Positions 60,360 through 64,000 of a DNA stretch of 64,000 nt are shown one piece after another; position 1 is the first letter of the stretch; the number at the start of each line of letters is the position of its first letter. Under the pieces are notes generated by a model. It was not told the origin of the DNA. It made no database searches and saw only the letters and a program-made list of their open reading frames with translations. The stretch is from Proteiniphilum propionicum. GTDB taxonomy: Bacteria; Bacteroidota; Bacteroidia; Bacteroidales; Dysgonomonadaceae. Made by a program: the position numbers and the translations under genes. Location: assembly GCF_022267555.1 (NCBI RefSeq), contig NZ_CP073586.1, forward strand, positions 248,001-312,000. The letters run 5' to 3'.

Positions 60360-63215
60360 TCATCTTGGTAAACGGCGGTATTGAGAAGGAGTGACGTTTG
60401 TTAATTTTTTAAAGGTACGCGAAAAATAGGCCATGTCATAGAAACCGCACTCCTCGGCAATCTGACCGATTGATTTATCCTCTGTTACCAGCTTCTTTTT
60501 TGCATGCTCAACTCGAAGTCTGAGAATAAACATCGATGGTGTACAACCTGCAACTGCGCTAAGCTTTCTGTTAAGCTGCGAACTGCTGATGCAGAGTTTT
60601 TCAGCAAGCGAAGTTGAAGTAAAACCAGAATTATTAATATCTTTAAAAACAATATCAGTCGCTTTTTTAAGAAAATTAATATTTATGTCGTTTATATTCA
60701 AATCATCGCCTTTGAATAAGGATTGCATATATTTCTCCTTAAGCAAGCGCCTGTTTTCAAGCAGAGCTTCTATCTGAATTAATAACTCTTCGTAGTGAAA
60801 CGGTTTTTTTATATATGCATCGGCGCCACATTTCATACCTTTAAGGCGATCGTCAATTGTTGTTTTTGCCGTTAATAAAATTATCGGGATATGGTTCAGT
60901 AGAGCGGATTTGCGAATTTCACGACATAGAGCAAAACCATCCTTATTAGGCATCATTACATCTGAAATAATAATGTCGGGTATCAACTCGTTTGCAAGTT
61001 CCAGCCCCTCTGTACCATCCCTAGCCGTAACGGAATTGTATTCAGCAGGCAGCAATGCTTTTATATATAGTACTACGTCATCGTTGTCTTCTATCAGCAA
61101 AACTGTAGGGGAAATATCTGATCTTCGCCTGTTGATAATTTTACCTTTAACATCCTGAGACTCTAAAAAGATATTCAAACCTGTATTGACTTTCATGGAA
61201 GAGGGTATCCGTTCATTCTCTTTTGGAGTCCACACAGATATATTATTCGTTTCGGACTGTTGCAAAGGAAGTGAAACGATAAAAACTGTCCCTTTTTGTT
61301 CTGCACTCTCTACCTCAATTTTTCCGTTCATTATTTCAACCAATTGACGTGTATAACTGAGCCCGATACCACTGCCATTATTTCTTTCGGAATTATTACC
61401 CTGATAAAAAAGATCAAAAATATATTCCAGATCCGATTTAGGTATACCATCTCCAAAATCCTGCACCTTAAGGACCGCTTCTTTGTTTTTTATTTTTGAT
61501 ATTACCACGTGAATCTCTTTCCCCGGGCCACTGAATTTTATTGCATTCGACAACAGGTTCTGCAGGATATCATCAACATGATGTGGAATAAAATCCATCT
61601 CAATAAGAGGATCACTGCTCGTAAACAACAATTTTATATCTTTTTCTTTTGCGTAGAGGCGAAAAGAATCTATAACCATGTTCAGATAGACAACAATATT
61701 GCCTTTTTGCCATTTGGGATTATCAGAGCCTGAATTTATTTTCGACATACTCAGCAATTGATTTGTCAGTGTAAGCAGATGCGCTCCCTGCCTGTCAATC
61801 GCCTTCAAATATGCTTTCGATTCATGTTGTGTAAGATTACTCTCCGACTGCATATGATTGCTAAGTCCGAGGATAACGGTCAGCGGAGTGCGGAATTGAT
61901 GAGTTATATTGGTAAAGAAACTTGTTCGTGCACTATACATGTCCCTGAGTATTTTGTTGCTCCTGGTACGCTCCATATAGGAATAAAAAAGGGCTATAAG
62001 CAAAAAGACAAGCAATATTAACGATATTCCTGAAGCGTATATAATGGTCCTCTTTTGTCGCGCTACCATCTCGTTACGAAGATTCAGGCCCGATATGTAT
62101 TGCATGTTTTTATCACTTTCGTAATTTTGACGTACATCAATCACCTTATTATATTTCTGCATATTCTGAATACTGTCCTGAAATTGTTGGCTTTTCTTAT
62201 AATTGCTTAATGCTGTAGCGTAATTACCACGTTTAATATTATACTCATGGAGCAAATTATAAACTTCTGCGAGATGTTTTGGCGACTGAATGGCTTTGGC
62301 TGCCTTATCAGCAATTCTTATATACCTTATAGACTCAACAGAATCATTTTTAAGCAGCATTATACGAGCAATGGCTAAGGTTGAATTCAGCCAGTGCCAT
62401 GTATCTGAAATATCGCTCAGTATATTATATGCCATCAGATATTCACGTTCTGCCTTATCATACTCGTTCTTTAGCTCGTAAATATGTCCTAAGTGAATAT
62501 AACACAAGCCTATTCCCAACTGCGATTTAGCTAGCATGTTCTTTTCCAAGGAACGTTGATAATATGCAAACGCTGAATCATACATCAGCTTTTTTTCAAT
62601 AACAGTACCAATATTTGCATAATTCATGGCCTGACCAAGATTGCTGCCCAATGTTATTTCCTCCGCCAGTGCTTCCTTGAACATCCTCTCGGCTTCATCA
62701 AGATTTCCAAATGAGAGGTGAACATTACCGATTCCATTAATTGCCATGGCACGGCTTTTACGACCAACATATTCATTTTTAGCCGAGAAGGACTCGGCCA
62801 TCTGAAGTGCCTGATAATGATAATCGGAAGCTTCGGGCAGAGCCTCTATTCTCCTAAAGTTGGTCCCGATATTATTGAGAGCCTGAATAATGCCGATTGT
62901 ATCATTTATCTTGTAAGCTGCAACTAGACCTTGCTGGTGATATGAAATAGCTTTAGAAAAATCTGAAGCTTCCCGCATCCTTTCCCCCAGCACCTTACAG
63001 AGCACGGATACTGCCAAGTTATCACGATCGATAACGCTTTTCCCCAAAAGCAGCCTGATTGAATCTGTAGGAAAACTATCGTCCGAAATCTTCTCTTCCC
63101 AGATTCTTTTCTGATCATACATGAGTTGCTGCTGTTTTTCATTTTCCGAACAGAAAAAAAACAAGGAAGTTATCAGCAGGAAAAATCCTGCATTGATAAA
63201 CAGTTTACACCACAT
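60360..63215 (-). CDS. Hybrid two-component regulator: TPR sensor, histidine kinase, receiver, AraC-type HTH
   Basis: 951 residues from MWCKLFINAGFFLLITSLFFF. After the N-terminal hydrophobic anchor come about five to six TPR repeats (about 85-350, for example AMNYANIGTVIEKKLMYDSA), a membrane helix (391-411), HisKA with NITHQFRTPL (His439), an HATPase domain (QNLLSNAIKFS, DFGDGIP, GSGIGLSYT), a receiver with phospho-acceptor Asp752 in IIISDVMMP, and two AraC helix-turn-helices at the end (SLAEKLCISSSQLNRKLS; IGQIAEECGFYDMAYFSRTFKK). This is the hybrid one-protein system of Bacteroidota, but the sensor is TPR and not the Reg_prop propeller of glycan sensors. Its targets are not evident. A GTG at 63260 is a possible earlier start. 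Confidence 0.92.
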   Translation of the reverse strand: MWCKLFINAGFFLLITSLFFFCSENEKQQQLMYDQKRIWEEKISDDSFPTDSIRLLLGKSVIDRDNLAVSVLCKVLGERMREASDFSKAISYHQQGLVAAYKINDTIGIIQALNNIGTNFRRIEALPEASDYHYQALQMAESFSAKNEYVGRKSRAMAINGIGNVHLSFGNLDEAERMFKEALAEEITLGSNLGQAMNYANIGTVIEKKLMYDSAFAYYQRSLEKNMLAKSQLGIGLCYIHLGHIYELKNEYDKAEREYLMAYNILSDISDTWHWLNSTLAIARIMLLKNDSVESIRYIRIADKAAKAIQSPKHLAEVYNLLHEYNIKRGNYATALSNYKKSQQFQDSIQNMQKYNKVIDVRQNYESDKNMQYISGLNLRNEMVARQKRTIIYASGISLILLVFLLIALFYSYMERTRSNKILRDMYSARTSFFTNITHQFRTPLTVILGLSNHMQSESNLTQHESKAYLKAIDRQGAHLLTLTNQLLSMSKINSGSDNPKWQKGNIVVYLNMVIDSFRLYAKEKDIKLLFTSSDPLIEMDFIPHHVDDILQNLLSNAIKFSGPGKEIHVVISKIKNKEAVLKVQDFGDGIPKSDLEYIFDLFYQGNNSERNNGSGIGLSYTRQLVEIMNGKIEVESAEQKGTVFIVSLPLQQSETNNISVWTPKENERIPSSMKVNTGLNIFLESQDVKGKIINRRRSDISPTVLLIEDNDDVVLYIKALLPAEYNSVTARDGTEGLELANELIPDIIISDVMMPNKDGFALCREIRKSALLNHIPIILLTAKTTIDDRLKGMKCGADAYIKKPFHYEELLIQIEALLENRRLLKEKYMQSLFKGDDLNINDININFLKKATDIVFKDINNSGFTSTSLAEKLCISSSQLNRKLSAVAGCTPSMFILRLRVEHAKKKLVTEDKSIGQIAEECGFYDMAYFSRTFKKLTNVTPSQYRRLPR

Positions 63216-63441
63216 AGCACGTGGGTTTACCGAACAGTTAATTGTCCTAATTTTCAGCACTGTGACTTTATTTTATTGCAAAAATAACAAATAATCAGGT
63301 ATTAAAAAATATTTTAATAAAAAAATGTGAATTTGGAATTAAGCACCCTTCTTAAATGTCTCTTATATTATAAATAATTATTTTTTATATTCAGGGTTAT
63401 CGGGGTAGGCTCAAATTAATATTGTTTAAAGATATGGATCC

Positions 63442-64000
63442 CTATTTTTTAAGGGATGTCAAGATGGTATAACCTATAAGATTCTCCTTTTTATCATAGC
63501 TCTCTGATTTTACCATACCTACTCCGGCAGCATACCATTGAATGTTTTTTCCAGAAGTGGATATTCCCATTGCTTTGCCAGAAACATCTCCCGAAATCTT
63601 CATGCAGGAAAATGTACCCGCCGGCACAGTAATATCTTCAACTGCTTCTATGCGGCGATTGGTTATTTTTGTTGCCATTTTCATGGAAATAAATCCCATC
63701 TCGGCAGTTATTGTAATGTCAGCATCAGGCAAGGTTTGACTGGCTTCGCCAATTACAGGTATCTCCATGCCATTTCCTTCAATTATAACGGAAGCAGGTA
63801 TCTCTCCATCCTGTTGAAAAGCAGCCTTATTCACGAAACTGCTCATATCAAAATACATTTTGTCTCCAACCTGTTCCATTGTGATGCGATCTGAAAATGT
63901 AAGTTTATCCTTTTCATCGTAAGATGAAACCAAATAAGTGACTGAAATTTTATTACCGGAGTCAGCTATTGATTCAAGCAGATAAACGTTCTTCCCTACA
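63442..64000 (-). CDS. DUF3108/TapB-like protein (partial, N-terminus outside window)
   Basis: The reading frame is open to the right edge (residues VGKNVYLLESIADSGN are read at the edge), so the N-terminus is missing; 185 codons are visible. ISVTYLVSSYDEKDKLTFSDRITMEQVGDKMYFDMS, ITNRRIEAVEDITVPAGTFSCMKISGDVSGKAMG and VGMVKSESYDKKENLIGYTILTSLKK match the DUF3108/TapB-like beta-barrel fold found in secreted Bacteroidota proteins. Role unknown. 180 bp downstream lies the hybrid regulator start, same direction. Confidence 0.75.
   Translation of the reverse strand, partial: VGKNVYLLESIADSGNKISVTYLVSSYDEKDKLTFSDRITMEQVGDKMYFDMSSFVNKAAFQQDGEIPASVIIEGNGMEIPVIGEASQTLPDADITITAEMGFISMKMATKITNRRIEAVEDITVPAGTFSCMKISGDVSGKAMGISTSGKNIQWYAAGVGMVKSESYDKKENLIGYTILTSLKK

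Noticed and set aside
1-64000. CRISPR array, rRNA, tRNA, prophage or intact transposase
   Set aside because: No regularly spaced repeats with unique spacers, no tRNA cloverleaf or rRNA segment, and no transposase or phage structural genes were recognised on either strand.

Overview
The window is a piece of a Bacteroidota chromosome, most likely order Bacteroidales. Evidence: a SusC/SusD pair with a polysaccharide-utilisation cluster, a type IX secretion (T9SS) sorting domain, a histidine kinase/receiver/AraC hybrid regulator, TAnnTTTG -7 promoter boxes, weak Shine-Dalgarno sites, and the Bacteroidota-type arginine operon. A Dysgonomonadaceae-like anaerobe (Proteiniphilum/Petrimonas group) is a guess from gene content only. 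No rRNA, tRNA, CRISPR array, prophage or intact transposase gene was recognised.

Region 1-13.6 kb, leftward: an N-acetylhexosamine utilisation locus. Order of transcription is SusC, SusD, a short ceramidase-family protein, GH20 hexosaminidase, a GHL10-type lipoprotein, a BadF-type sugar kinase, an MFS sugar transporter and a lipoprotein with a pseudomurein-binding-like repeat that runs off the left edge. A DeoR regulator gene of much lower GC lies upstream. Region 13.7-20.1 kb, leftward: a BT0820-like HAD hydrolase, rfbB, rfbC, rfbA (no rfbD), trmD and a TonB-dependent receptor. Region 20.1-24.7 kb: a striking palindrome/direct-repeat block, a micro-operon (SPFH protein, 46-aa ORF, 55-aa Arc-type repressor), a MITE-like element, a two-gene LysO exporter and a membrane phosphoesterase.

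Region 24.6-46.7 kb is mostly housekeeping: murF, a secreted C1 peptidase, RNase H1, tatD/yidD/rnpA/hemD/DUF4271, a LOG-family protein, metK under a SAM-II riboswitch, a HAD phosphatase, an NlpC/P60-LysM lipoprotein, prfB with its +1 frameshift site, a TIGR02757 protein, a T9SS-exported trypsin-like protease, mltD-DUF5683-parB-parA, and a KamA-type radical SAM protein.

Region 46.9-55.7 kb, rightward: the arginine operon GNAT-argG-argC-argD-argF'-argB-argE-argH, preceded by a candidate leader peptide and hairpin. ArgF' carries Pro90, the mark of N-succinylornithine carbamoyltransferase, so the pathway probably runs through N-succinylated intermediates. Region 55.7-60.1 kb: a decayed Crp/Fnr-type regulator, twin palindromic sites, and pta-(3-hydroxyacyl-CoA dehydrogenase-like)-ackA closed by a strong terminator. 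Region 60.4-64 kb, leftward: a TPR-containing hybrid two-component regulator and a partial DUF3108/TapB-like protein.
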